Notes: generated from the sequence alone by a model not told the origin. 64,000 bases of DNA from Lolium rigidum (GCF_022539505.1 NC_061510.1:230155322-230219321), one strand, 5' to 3'; positions 46,181-57,607 are shown, counted from the first letter of the stretch. Made by a program: numbers and translations.

Positions 46181-47353
46181 GGTAGAGGCGTCCTCCGCGG
46201 TTGTTCGGGTTGTTGGGGGCGAACTTCTTGCCGGTGGAGACACGGCGTTGCTGCTGAGCTGGTGGTGCGGGGTTGCCTGCGAGCTTGGCGAGCCTCTTGG
46301 GACACTCATTGGAGTAATGTCCCACTACACCACACTCATAGCAAGTGATGGTGGTCTTGTCCGGCTTGTTCGCGACGGGGATTGCATTGCTCCCGGTCCT
46401 TGGTGCGGTGTTGGTGTTGTTGTTGCTGTTGTTGTTGTTGGGGGCTCTCGGCGGAGCGCGGTTGTAGTTGTTGTTGTTGTAGTTGCTATTGTTGTTGTTG
46501 TTGTAGTGGCCTCCTGGCCTCGAGTTTCCTCCACTCCGGTTCTGATAATCGGGGCGCGAGTTCTGCATCGGTGCCTTGTTGTTTCTTGGAGTGAAACCTC
46601 CGCTGGAGCTAGGGCGATACTTCTGGGGTGGCTTGATCCACTTTGATTCATCATGCGGCGCTTGCGGTTCTCGATGGCTTGGTGCAGTTTGCCCTCCATT
46701 TGGATGGCGGAGTCAACAAGGGCTTCGAGGTCGGCGAAGGGGATGTTGATCAACACAGTCTGCATCTCATCATGCAGTCCGTTCAGGAACCTTTCCTTCC
46801 TCTTCTCAGTAGTGTCGGTCTCATCCGGGGCGTACCTTGACAGTGTGAGAAACTTGTCGCGGTATTCCACCACGGACATCCGGCCTTGCTTCAGTTCACG
46901 GAATTCATCTCTCATATTCTTTATCAGACTCGGGGGCACATGGTACTTGCTGAACTTGAGCTTGAAATCAGTCCAAGTCATAAACTGTCCCGCGTTCATG
47001 GCACGGGTGCTTGTCCACCAAGCTCTTGCTGGTCCGGCTAAGTAGTGCGTGGCAAACAGCACTTTCTCATTCTCTTCAACTCCAGCTACTTCTAGATTGT
47101 TCTCCATAGTTTGGAGCCAATCATCTGCATCAAGTGGTTCCTCAGTCTTGCTGAAAACTGGCGGGTTGGTATTCTGGAAGTTCTTGAGCTTGGATCCTGG
47201 ATGATCATGGTGGCCTTGATTGTTGTTGGCAAGCTGTTGAAGTGCTGCAAGGTTGGCTTGCCTTTCAGCTCTTTCGGCTTCTCTACCTTCCAGCATAGTT
47301 TGCAACATCTGCATCATTGCTTCTTGAGTCGCATTGCGAACCGGAGGGGCCAT
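46181..47353 (-). pseudogene. TE7 gag with zinc knuckle, one frameshift
   Basis: Likely start at ATG 47353 (Met-Ala-Pro-Pro-Val-Arg-Asn). The retrotransposon gag domain follows (Trp-Leu-Gln-Thr-Met-Glu; Ala-Arg-Ala-Trp-Trp; Phe-Lys-Leu-Lys-Phe). A frameshift near 46650 leads to the frame ending the gag, which has an Asn-rich low-complexity tract (about 46428-46510) and a CCHC knuckle (Cys-Tyr-Glu-Cys ... His ... Cys, 46302-46343). Gag packages the RNA. Confidence 0.8.
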
Positions 47354-47587
47354 CTGAGCATTGAGATAGATCATGAGATAAGAGGGAAATTCTCTATGGC
47401 TTGTTTTGTGTTTTAAGTTCAAAAAGTTTAAAACTTGAAGTCTTTTCATGATAACACAACATACATTCATTCATGACAAACAACACACATTACAAGCTAA
47501 CACACTAAGGGTTTTAAGAACCCTTCTTCTCCAAGCTACGATACATGGGCGGGATACAACTCACACCTACGATAGTGTACAAGTGAA

Positions 47588-48374
47588 CTACTCCTCATCC
47601 TCATCTACATCTATGGCGACATGGTCATCTTCTCCAGCATCGAGGAACTCATAGTCTTCCTCCTCGGTGTTCTCATCCTCCTCGAAGTCATCGTCGTCAC
47701 TCAGGAAGGCACTTCCTCCCTGAATGTCATCTCCATCTTCCTCCATCTTTTTCATTTGTTCCTCCTGGTCCTTGACAGTGGCCTCAAGCGCTGCTATCTT
47801 TGCGCGGAGGCGGGTGATGGTGGCATCCTTCTTTGCCCGCTGCTGGCGGAGAGTCTTGCGGTCGTTGTTGAGGAGCTTGATGGCTTCACCTTGCTCGATG
47901 ATGTGGGCGTGAGTCTGGTTGGCGTACTCACGTGCGTGGTCGAGGTCCTGCTGGGTGTGGTACAGGATGAAGTCCAGGTGCTCCACATGGTGCTTCAGCT
48001 CCGGGTGGGGCGACATGTCCATGGGCTCTCCAGCAGAGTTATGCCTCGCGAGGTGAGAAAAGCGAGGGCTCCTGAGTGCTTCCCCGCTCATCCCTCACAA
48101 GCGTGCGAGTGCCTCCTGAAGGGCGCGGGCGAGTCCGTCCAGCCAGTTGCTCTCCCCGAAGGAGAAGAGGATCCTCTCGAAGTGGGAGTCTCCATCTTGC
48201 CCCTCAAGTCAGCGGTGATGATCCACTGCAACTCGCCTCCTGGCTGGTCATTGACCTGCACTCCATGGAACTCCGGGTGCGGGCGACCAAGGTGGTCGGA
48301 AAGGGCGTTGAGGTCGTGCTCAAAGACCAAGCTTCCCCGTTCCCGAGCTGGTAAAACTTCGTGTTCATGGGCTC
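47588..48374 (-). pseudogene. TE7 extra ORF upstream of gag: coiled-coil protein with acidic tail
   Basis: Lies between the 5' LTR and gag, on the element strand. The 3' part is an open 167-codon frame (48091-47588) with a long helical, coiled-coil-like stretch and a tail almost entirely Asp/Glu. Upstream, from ATG 48374, other frames read a compact sequence (e.g. Pro-Glu-Phe-His-Gly-Val-Gln-Val, Leu-Gln-Trp-Ile-Ile-Thr-Ala-Asp). Shifts near 48320 and 48190 and a stop near 48090 break it up, so the original was probably about 250 residues. This is not gag, pol or a known envelope. Function unknown. Confidence 0.5.
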
Positions 48375-48556
48375 CATCTGAAAGTGAAGGATTAAGTTAG
48401 AGAAGTGAACATGTGTGGCAAAATTTTAGTTATATTTCTAAGGAAGAGCATGACTTCTTATTTTTCCAAAGAACTCAAAGAGAAGACAAGACTAAGTTTT
48501 TCAGAAATACTTCATTCATTTTTGAAACTAATCTTTCAGAACGTCCATTTCTAACT
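48375..48556 (-). other. TE7 5' leader, no clear primer-binding site
   Basis: The 180 bases between the 5' LTR and the extra ORF. On the minus strand the LTR is followed by AGTTAGAAATGGACG; no TGGTATCAGAGC-type or other clear TGG-start site is visible near the edge. Confidence 0.5.
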
Positions 48557-51500
48557 TGTCAACACCCGGATTTTTAAGTCCGGGTGCCTATTATGTCATA
48601 CATCGCAATCCCAGAAAATTGTTGTTGCGAGGCATAATAGTTAAGTATCACAGTCATCATTCATTACAAACCATAATGTCTTACAACTTGGAATCACATG
48701 ATCCATATTACACGAATAGTTGATCTAATGATCAACGAACAAACACAAGTTCATAGCGGAAGCGTAAGATACAAGGACTCTCTAGTCCACAGGCCAACGC
48801 TTGACGTTAGAAGCTCCTAGTTGTGGTAGACGTCCTGCCGATCGTCATCCTCGTACTGCTGCTCGGCTTCATATTCTGGCCATTTGAATAGCCAGGGACA
48901 AAGCCGTGAGTACTTTAAGTACTCGCAATCTAATACTAATGTAAGTACTAACATTACTATTGAGAGTGTTCTAAGCTCTAAGTTTATTGGCATAAAGCCA
49001 ATTTTATTTGCTAAACATTTTATTAAACAACTCCTCATGTGCTAACTAACTCAAGTGGGAACATTAGTGTCATTCCCACAACTCTGTTGTGATTCAAATT
49101 CAAATTCACCGTTCAAGTTCAAGTTCAAATTCACCAGTCACATAGATATAAATTCTAATGACGGAAACAGTACGGCCTTCCCAATTGTCCATATCCGCGG
49201 ACGCGGCTATTCGAATAGTTCTACACTCTGCAGAGGTTGCACACTTGTGCCACAACATTCGATTACATCCGTCAGGGATAAAACCCCGAATAATCGTAAC
49301 TCAGTACGCGGATCATCAACCGTTAACCTTTCACTTACACACCCTAGTATAGGCACTTCTCCCCATGAGCTTGGCCTCCCGGTGAAAACCTACTGTTAAC
49401 CCGGGAACTGCACAGGGCTTGGCCGTACAATTCACCTCAATTCACATCATTTCTCAACAACGGAGGCAGCCTCAAGCGTAACCCCTATGATGTGTGTTCA
49501 GAGGGAACCCATACTAAGACACATAAATTTCCAGCTAAGCCTTACCCATAATCAGGTATTGTGGGGGTACTCAAAAATTGGAATGGTATCGCATCCAACT
49601 CAATCATCAGTTTTAGTCATTTCACCAAGTCAAAATTCAGGTCATATTCACCTTCAAAATCTTTCAATGGAAATGACTCATCATTCCAAGGTTTTCAACA
49701 TCATTATTTCGTAAACACATATTCCCATCTAGAGTAGTCATTTTTAGTTTAGCACTAGCATCTAGGTATGAGGGGTGCTAAATACTTTGCTTTGCTTCTA
49801 GGCTAACTTTGATACTCTTGTACTAATCCAATACTATCCAAGTGAATCATAAATCAAAAAGTACTTTGATAAAACAACAGTAAATAAAACTTGTAAAGTA
49901 AAACTGGGAAAAAGGATCATAAACATTAAGTAAATGGGTAATGCTTTGCTCATGGTGAGCTTTGCACTTTGCAAGAGTATTATCTTGCCTTGGTTGGGGA
50001 ATTGGTCAAAGTGGTCTTCTTCTCCTTGGAAGTAGACCTCCTCCTCCTCCTGGTACTCCTCGGTACTAGCGTCTAAAATACGAATACGGGGTACACAATC
50101 ATCATACCAAACTAATTTACTAAACTAGGCACACTCATGAGCTACACACTTTAACTAGCATCACATATTAATATTGAGTTGGTGGATGTGTTCTTTTTAT
50201 CATTTAAGAAAAATAATTTCCTCTCATTATCTTATTAAGATTTAATTTCTCTTATGCATAATATGTGACCTAGGTTGACCCAAGTCAACCTCTTCACACT
50301 TACCATTTTGAGAAAATGATTTAAATGAGGTGAGCACCTCATACTATTTAATTCTAGCATAGTAAAGATTTAATATCACCAACAATTCCTATGAGACCTA
50401 ATTGACCAGAGTCTCTACTTCATTTGAAATTGTTGGTGACAAGATTTAAATGAGAGAAACTCTCTCATAAGATTTCTTAATAGTTTTGGACAATATCTTT
50501 GACTAAAAATAGCCATAAAGTCATTTTATTCAACTAGGCCATGATCATTCAAAGTAAGCATGGCATATTTTTGTAGAAACAATTACTATAAGTGAAATGT
50601 GAATTATAGGAGTTGGAATTAATTGAAAAGCATTTATGGTTGATTTTTAAGAATTATTCTAAAGCAGAAAAGTCCCTGCCTTGTTTATTTTGTCACTTTA
50701 ATTCTACAATAGATCTAGGGTTCAAACCAGTGACATTGTGTAGATAATTTCACAAGGTTTCCAAATATATAAAATTTGCAAAATTTGGCCTAGTAGATTT
50801 GTCCCTATTAAAATTCAAATTTTGCATCAGATTGGGGTATTTCTCTATTTTCCAAATTTGAATTCAAACTGTGGGCTGGCGGGAGATCTTAACGGGCTAG
50901 GCAGAGAGAGAGGGAGATGGGCCGGCCCAGCAACACAGCGGGCCAGCTGACAGCGTGACTCACACGCTGAAATGGTACGCGACGTTCTGTGCCGTAGGAT
51001 TAGGCGAGGATCGGACGGACGACAAGGGTCGTCGTCTCCGGCGAGAGGGGACTCACTGGTGGCGGAGGTAGGGGGTCGGAGCGGCCGTCGGAGCTCCGGC
51101 GAGCGTCGGAGGGGTGCGCCGCGTCGTTGTCGAGGACGAGGATCTCCCTGGTAGCAGCGGCGTGTCCTGGGGTGGCCTCCTGCTCCGGCTTGCTCCGTGT
51201 ACTGGCGGCGGCGGTGAGCTTGCGATTGGAGGCCTCCGGCGACTAATCGGTGAAATTTAGGTGGCAAGGAGTGCTGTGAGGATGAGAGGGAGAGAATGGT
51301 GTGCTCAAATCGGTGGGAGAGGTCCTCCTTTTATAGGAGCGGGAGGTGGCCGAAGGGCGGAGCTAGGGTCGTCGACGGCGTCGTCGTTCCAGGGCGGCGA
51401 AGAGGCAAGGCATGGGCGCGTCGTGTGGCTGTTGCACTGGCGAAGCTGACGCACGTGATCGTGGCTCTGGCGAGGCTCTGCAGTGATGGCGAGGTTGACG

Positions 51501-52798
51501 GGAGTGCTCAGGCCATGGCGGACGGTCGTGGACGCGCTCATCACCTGCGGCGTTCCCGCGGGCCAGTGGGTGTGTCCAGGCGGTCCAGTGACTCGTCGCA
51601 CGTCGACTGGCGCTGAAAGGAGTGGTCGAGGTGGCGCGGTGGCTCCAGGCAGCTGGCGCTCTGGCGCGTCCAACGCGGACACCATGCGCGCTCTGGCGCG
51701 GCATGGGCATGTCCTGGGCGCCACTGGGCGTGCGTGTGCTGACGCGTGCGAGCTCAGTCTTTGTCAAGGGGTGGCACGAGCGTGTCCAGGGAGGTGAGAT
51801 GAAGCGAGTTGACATGGTGGTTCGGTCCAGAGATGGCCAGAGGTGAGAGTGGCATGGTGGTGGCATGCCATGCCACGGGATGGCAAGGTTTGTCAAGTTG
51901 GCCGTGCTCCAGTGCTTGGCAAGTGGTGGAGGTGATGCATTGAGGTGAGAGGAGGGTCCAGAGGTGCAGAGAGGGCAGGGTTGGACCAAGTCCTCTCCAA
52001 ATTTTCAGTATGGGCACTTGTTTAATCCCTGCCTGCAAGGTGTTTGTTAAAATGGCCGAAAGAAAATTACTTTGGAATTTTGCAAATCTTTTTGGTGGGT
52101 TGTAGTCATATATTAAAAGGAGTAGAATGGTGGTGGTTTGGTTCAATTTGGAGTTGGTTTGCAAAATCTCAAATTGCATATGATCTTGCATATGCAACTT
52201 TGTTCCAACTTTGCTTGATCCTCATTTGAATTTGAGAAGGAATTTGGGTAGGTGGTTTTGGGCAAAGTTGAAGTCCTTGATGTTGTCTTGGATGAGGTGT
52301 AAAGAGTTGACAAAGTGTAGAAGTGAAAAGTTAAAAACCAGGGGCTCAAAGTGGGCATCGGGTTAAAAATGGCACATATGACCATAATCATATGTGAGCT
52401 CAATTTTGATTCAAATTTGATTTGAAATGAGTTTGATTGTTTCCAAAAGTGTTAATAAGTGTTTAGTATCCATTTACAACTAATGGTGCAAACCAAATTG
52501 GTCTAGAGTAAAGATTTGCAAAAATGGCATAGGCCATAAGTGAGTGTGAAGTTGATTTTTGGAATTTCTTTTCTATTTTATTTTTATTTGACTTTGGATG
52601 ATCAAGTGATCATTGCTAGGGTTTTAGAGTGAGAGTAACACATAAGCAAGCATCATGGCAAAAGCACACACAAATAATTAACAAGGTGAGCTATATGCAT
52701 AGTCCTATATGATGAGAAAAAGTTTTTGTTGGCTCTGATTTTTGGATTCTTGAATTCTCTCTCTCTTGTTCCTTTTATTGAAATCTTGGGATGTTACA
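48557..52798 (-). repeat. TE7 5' LTR
   Basis: 4242 bases, same ends as the 3' LTR. Shorter by small indels, e.g. an 18-base loss near 50955 and a 12-base unit near 52240. Confidence 0.9.
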
Positions 52799-52803
52799 TT
52801 CAC

Positions 52804-53457
52804 CATGGCCTTATCTTTTGTTTCCTTCTTCACCCGGAAGAAAAACTACCATAGCCGGACATCCGGTCGGATCCCAAGATGCCCTTCGCAGAGAGTTGCG
52901 AAGTTCGAGAGAAGGAGATATGAGTTTGGATAGATGTTGTGGGGTTGAAGTTCGTATGTGCTGAGGATAGAAAGGAAGAATTCCGAACAGGGGAGCGATA
53001 GGCCGCGCTCAACCCAAGCTTTGGTCATGACTCTCTCGTCCGCATCAGTCATGGGGACGTCGGAGTCGCTCATGAAACTCCAATTGGTGGAGATTATGCC
53101 CTCGTTCTGGAGCTCCCTAAGCTCCGCATCGGTAGTTTCACAGGGCCACCACTGACCCCTCTTGCCTTCACGGATCCGGGCCTTGGTGGCCTTCTTGTTT
53201 TCCGCCTCCTGTACCTTGGCTGCCATCCTGGCTTTTCCCTCGAGTTCTTCTTGGAGTTCTTGGGGAGTAGGGATCCGGCCTATTGCAGTGCCGAAAGAGG
53301 CGGAGAACGGTTGAGCTAACCGGATGTCGAAAACAAATGGTGGCAAGAATGCAATGGGATCCGGGCAGATTGGTTCTATTGTGCTGGGTTCCGGGCTATT
53401 GGGAGAACTACCAGCACATTTTGGTGAACCGTGTGACATGCTTCCGGCTGCACCCAT
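52804..53457 (-). pseudogene. TE6 antisense gene, exon 1 first half (Transposase_28-like)
   Basis: 203 codons from ATG 53457. The domain starts near Trp-Trp-Pro-Cys and runs through Leu-Ser-Leu-Pro-Cys-Ser-Glu-Phe-Phe, Pro-Asn-Ser-Tyr and Cys-Glu-Gly-His-Leu-Gly-Ile. An in-frame TAG stands at 52846-52848 where relatives have Gln, a C-to-T type change. The frame then continues (Phe-Phe-Phe-Arg-Val-Lys-Lys-Glu) to the point where TE7 inserted. Despite the Pfam name, I know of no shown transposase activity. Confidence 0.7.
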
Positions 53458-54150
53458 GCAAAAGTTAATTTGAGTAACCGGATATACCCTAAGTCTTTCT
53501 CCTACGAGGCCGGCACACGTACCGTTAATGGCACGGTGGTCCGACGAAGTTCCGGTGAAGTAGAGGTCGCCGGACTTGGAGCAAACCTCACTTTTTGACC
53601 ACGAATCGGTGGCAGGAAAGATTTCCCGATCAACCGCGATGATCTTGGCGTGAGGGGAGGCTCGGAGTGGCGACGCGCGAAGCTTTCTGCGAAGCGACTC
53701 GCCGGAGTTGAGATTGGACTGGCGGCGCGGCGCGAGGTGGAAGATGAAGTGGGTAAGGAGGTGAAAGAATGAAAAACTTACCGCGCGTGGGGGTATTTAT
53801 AGACCTCGCGTGGAGATTCGTGTTTCGGATCCGACGGTGGAAACTGAACGGTCATGCCGTTGGATGCGTGACACGTGTCTTAGGTTAAAAGCGGTGAAAC
53901 GACGTGGAGGTAACTTTGACTGCGCGCTCCCGAAATTTCCGGCTATAGATTTGCATCTCCGAAAATTTAGCGCGGGAAAGGAGGAAGTTGTGCACGGGAA
54001 AAGTGGAACTTCTGTTACATTGTCGTTACTGAAGAAAAGAAGATTTCCGAGAAGATGATATCGGAAACGAGTAAAGTTTTGAAGCTCTTCAAGATTCTCT
54101 TCGGATCCGAGCTGATTGAAGTCGGAGGAATAATGAATCTCGAAGAACTT
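53458..54150 (+). other. TE6 region between antisense gene start and 3' LTR
   Basis: About 690 bases upstream of the antisense gene. On the minus strand it would be the promoter and 5' leader of that gene, and a TATA-like TATAAATACC lies at about 53793-53802 (plus GGGTATTTATA). No other gene is visible. Confidence 0.45.
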
Positions 54151-54160
54151 CGGGGGCTAC
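54151..54160 (+). other. TE6 polypurine tract
   Basis: CGGGGGCTAC immediately before the LTR start TGTTGTGGG. Confidence 0.6.
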
Positions 54161-54731
54161 TGTTGTGGGTATACTTTATGGGTATATCAACGGCAAGGCC
54201 TAGATCCGGCAAGCCCGGGTGGCCCATAGATGGTGATGTGGCATGGGGCCCATCGGGCGGCCCAGTTGCTGTAGATCCTAAAGGATGAAGTCCAGCCCAG
54301 GAACAGGAAGCCGGATCCCAACCGACCTACGAAGGAGGCCGGATCCGTGAAGGCCCATGAAGTATCCGGATCCAGCACGGTCCTGATGGAAGGCGGATCC
54401 TTGACGTACACGGCAAGATATTGAACCGTAGTTAGGAAACTTGTATTCCGGCTAGGACTCTCCATGCAAACCCTAGATCCGTGCGCCTTTATAAGCCGGA
54501 TCCCGGGAGCCCTACAGGCACGATCACGAGCACAACCACAACTCATTGTAACAACGCGAAAGCGCCCAGATAATTCCAGACAAGCAGCAATAGGCCCTGT
54601 CATCATGCAGGTGTTCTGAAGCTGGGTAAATCGCGTACCACCGTCCCGTGTGCACTCCACCCTATGGCCCCAACTTCTTCTCCCCCTCGTGAGGATCCCT
54701 CCTCCGAGGCACCATTGATTAGGCAACAACA
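54161..54731 (+). repeat. TE6 3' LTR
   Basis: 571 bases with TGTTG/CAACA inverted ends and a TATA-like TTTATAAG at 54488. The right edge lies in the TE8 integrase gene, which resumes at 54732. The expected target duplication GGTCC follows the LTR; its partner is not in the window. Confidence 0.7.
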
Positions 54732-56003
54732 GGTCCCCTTCCCGGAACACTCTCGGGTTAACCTCCCGGCTATGAGAGCGTCTGAGGTTCTGCTGGTATA
54801 TGGCCGTTCTTGCCAAAGCCATCTCTCTTGCTTACTCGAGCAGGTCCACATCATTTTCTCGGGCCTCTTTTACCTCTTCTTCGGTATAGAGCTGAACCCT
54901 TGGTGAATCATGGATAATGTCGGTAGGTATCACGACTTCTGCCCCATAAATCATGAAGAATGGAGTGTATCCGGTAGACCGGTTCGGCGTTGTTCTTATG
55001 CTCCACAGCACTAACGGTAGATCATCGAGCCAGCATCCCGGTGTCTTTTCATGCGGTTCAATGACTCTTGGTTTGATACCGGAAAGCACCAAAGCATTGG
55101 TTCTTTTCACTTGGCCATTGCCTTGCGGGTGTGCCACTGAACACAGATCCAACCGGATGTTGTCCCATTGTCAGTGATAATGCTATGCGGGTATCCATAC
55201 CGCAAGATAACCTCTTTCAAGAACTTCACCGCCGTATGCCCATCACACTTTGCGATAGGTTTCACTTCCAGCCACTTGGTGAATTTATCTACCATCACTA
55301 GGATATGAGTCATGCTTCCCCTTGCGGTTTTGAATGGGCCAACCATGTCAAGGCACCAAACAGCGAATGGCCAAGTTAACGGTATAGTTTTCAGACCGGA
55401 TGCTGGGGTATGGTTTTGCTTGGCGTACCTCTGGCACCCGTTGCATTTCCGTACCAAATCCTCAGCATTTTCCAGTGCCGTGGGCCAGTAGAACCCATGC
55501 CGGAACACTTTTGCCACCAGCGCCCTTGATGAAGCGTGGTGCCCGCATTCTCCTTGGTGAATTTCCTCCAGCATTTCTTTTCCCTCTTCCGGTTCCACAC
55601 ACCTTTGGAGGACTCCGGTAACACTCCTTTTGTACACCTCGCCGTTGATGATAGTATAGGCCTTGGACCTCCTTTGGATCCTTCTTGATTCATTTTCATC
55701 AACCGGCAGAGTGTCGTTGATCAGGAATTCCTTAATAGGTTCAACCCAAGTTGGTGCTTCTCGAACCAGAAACACCGGTACGTCTATCTCCATACTGTCC
55801 ACCAGCATGGCTTCTTCCGGCTTGGATCCCACAGTCTCCGGGTTTACTGGAACAGTCCCCGGGTTCCCCTCGTCAATGTCCATTGGGACAACATGTGACT
55901 CCGGTACGAAAATTGATTCAGACTCCGGACTTGGTTTGATCGATGGCACCCTTAGGTGAGCCAAAGCTATTCCGGGAGGAATTTCCTGCCTGGAGGAGCC
56001 CAA
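54732..56003 (-). pseudogene. TE8 integrase, deleted and with altered active site
   Basis: The HHCC zinc domain is intact (His-Gln-Gly-Glu-Cys-Gly-His-His ... Cys-Asn-Gly-Cys), and so are the first two catalytic Asp (Cys-Leu-Asp-Met-Val; Ile-Thr-Asp-Asn-Gly). Just after the second, about 40 bases present in TE2 are missing (near 55165), with a frame change. In the continuing frame (55152-54832) the third catalytic residue is Lys in place of Glu (Gly-Gln-Val-Lys-Arg, near 55110). TE6 then truncates the C-terminal region at 54732. Confidence 0.8.
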
Positions 56004-57607
56004 CTTAGAGAGCGCATATCCGCGGCTTCATTTTCCGCTCGCGGCACATGGTGAAACTCACAACCTTCGAAGAATCCAGCAATTTTTTGTACATGGAACT
56101 GGTATGAGGCCATGTTGGCATCCTTTGCGTCACAATCTCTGGAACATTGCTGCACCACAAGATTTGAGTCACCGTAGCAAATGATCCGGTGTGCACCGAT
56201 TTCTTTTGCGACCTTTAGCCCATGGATTAGAGCCTCGTATTCAGCAACATTGTTCGATGCTCTGAAATGCACTTGCAGAACATACCGTAGATGATCTCCC
56301 TTAGGTGAAGTAAGAACCACACCGGCACCCAGTCCCTCTTTGAGCTTGGATCCGTCAAAGTGCATCTTCCAGTATTCTATCTTTTGTTCCGGCGGTTTGT
56401 ACTGCATTTCCGCCCAATCGACTAGAAAATCGGCCAAGGCTTGTGATTTTATGGCATCTCTTCTTTCGTACACCGGTACATAGGGTGATAGCTGAATTGC
56501 CCATTTGGTAATCCTGCCGCTAGCATCCTTGTTGCACATGATATCTGAAATGGGTGCCTCAGTCACCACTTTCATGGGGTGCTCTTCAAAATAGTGCTTG
56601 AGCTTCGTGGCGGCCATAAACACGCCGTAGGTCATTTTCTGGAAGTGAGGGTAGTTTTGTTTTGAGAGGGAGGGCACCTCGCTCAGGTAGTATACCGGTC
56701 TCTGCATGGTTTTTCCCTCGTCTTCTCTTTCTACCACAACCACAACACTCACGACCCGGTTTGTTGCTGCTATGTACAACAGCATGGGCTCCCTTTCTAG
56801 AGGCGAAGCTAATACCGGCGCAGTTGCCAGCATCGTTTTCAGATCTCTAAACGCCACGTCTGCCTGAGGGGTCCAGACGAAGGTATCAGATTTTTTCATC
56901 AAAGCATAGAGTGGCAGAGCCTTTTCTCCCAACCTTCTTATGAACCGGCTTAGCGATGCCAAGCTTCCGGTAAACTTTTGCACATCTTTGAGATCTTGCG
57001 ATATAGTCATTCTTTCAATGGCCCGGATTTTTACCGGATTAACCTCAATACCCCGGCTTGATACGAGAAAGCCAAGCAGTTTGCCAGCAGGAACACCGAA
57101 GGTGCATTTTGCCGGATTGAGCTTCATCCGGAACCTCCTCAAGTTGTCAAATGTTTGCCTCAGATCATCGATCAAGGTTTCTTTTACCTTATTTTTTATC
57201 ACGACATCGTCCACATAGACTTGCACATTATTTCCAATTTGATGAAACAGACACTTTTGCATACAGCGCTGGTACATTGCACCAGCGTTGCGCAAACCGA
57301 AAGGCATAGTGACATAGCAATAAGCCCCGTGCGGGGAAATGACCGCAGTTTTTATTTGATCTTCCTTTTTCAGGGGAATCTGGTGGAAACCGGAATAAGC
57401 ATCCAGAAAGGACAACAGCTCACAACCAGCAGTAGAATCGATCACTTGATCAATCCGGGGTAAGGGGAAAAGATCTTTCGGGCAAGCCTTGTTCAGGTTG
57501 GTGTAGTCGATGCACATGCGCCACACCTTTGGAGCTTTGGGGTCTTCCTCTTTTTTCTTTTCGACTAACACCGGATTAGCTAGCCACTCAGTATGCAGTA
57601 CCTCCAC
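55967..57607 (-). CDS. TE8 reverse transcriptase and RNase H domains, open frame
   Basis: 546 codons without interruption. Reverse transcriptase: Met-Cys-Ile-Asp-Tyr with the first catalytic Asp and Tyr-Val-Asp-Asp (about 57217) with the others. First RNase H region: Met-Leu-Leu-Tyr-Ile-Ala-Ala-Thr. Second, archaeal-type RNase H: Met-His-Phe-Asp-Gly-Ser, Glu-Tyr-Glu-Ala, Gly-Asp-Ser-Asn. It is part of a pol polyprotein, so the ATG at 57607 is internal; the frame is closed by stops just upstream (near 57680) and at 55967. This is the best preserved pol segment in the window. Confidence 0.85.
   Translation of the reverse strand: MEVLHTEWLANPVLVEKKKEEDPKAPKVWRMCIDYTNLNKACPKDLFPLPRIDQVIDSTAGCELLSFLDAYSGFHQIPLKKEDQIKTAVISPHGAYCYVTMPFGLRNAGAMYQRCMQKCLFHQIGNNVQVYVDDVVIKNKVKETLIDDLRQTFDNLRRFRMKLNPAKCTFGVPAGKLLGFLVSSRGIEVNPVKIRAIERMTISQDLKDVQKFTGSLASLSRFIRRLGEKALPLYALMKKSDTFVWTPQADVAFRDLKTMLATAPVLASPLEREPMLLYIAATNRVVSVVVVVEREDEGKTMQRPVYYLSEVPSLSKQNYPHFQKMTYGVFMAATKLKHYFEEHPMKVVTEAPISDIMCNKDASGRITKWAIQLSPYVPVYERRDAIKSQALADFLVDWAEMQYKPPEQKIEYWKMHFDGSKLKEGLGAGVVLTSPKGDHLRYVLQVHFRASNNVAEYEALIHGLKVAKEIGAHRIICYGDSNLVVQQCSRDCDAKDANMASYQFHVQKIAGFFEGCEFHHVPRAENEAADMRSLSWAPPGRKFLPE

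Larger units (their letters stand above)
38497..52798 (-). mobile_element. TE7: complete Tekay/Del-type chromovirus with very long LTRs
   Basis: 14.3 kb element with LTRs of 4275 and 4242 bases, target duplication TTCAC, polypurine tract, gag, protease, reverse transcriptase, RNase H, integrase and a chromodomain at the C-terminus. That order and the chromodomain indicate a chromovirus; the long LTRs and motifs fit Tekay/Del. An extra ORF lies between the 5' LTR and gag. The LTRs differ at about eight places in the first 640 bases plus a few indels, so it is younger than TE3. Pol carries several stops and shifts. Confidence 0.9.
35410..54731 (+). mobile_element. TE6: LTR retrotransposon with an antisense gene, split by TE7
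   Basis: The plus-strand orientation comes from its 3' LTR (54161-54731), preceded by a polypurine tract. The interior seen here (35410-38496 and 52799-54160) encodes, on the opposite strand, a protein of the Transposase_28 / putative gypsy-type transposon family. Such antisense ORFs are known from Tat-lineage elements. No gag or pol of its own is visible; they may lie in or beyond the gap. It sits in TE8 integrase sequence. Confidence 0.65.

Noticed and set aside
46382..46646. Plus-strand ORF rich in Val/Cys opposite gag
   Set aside because: It is the reverse strand of the Asn codon repeats in the TE7 gag.
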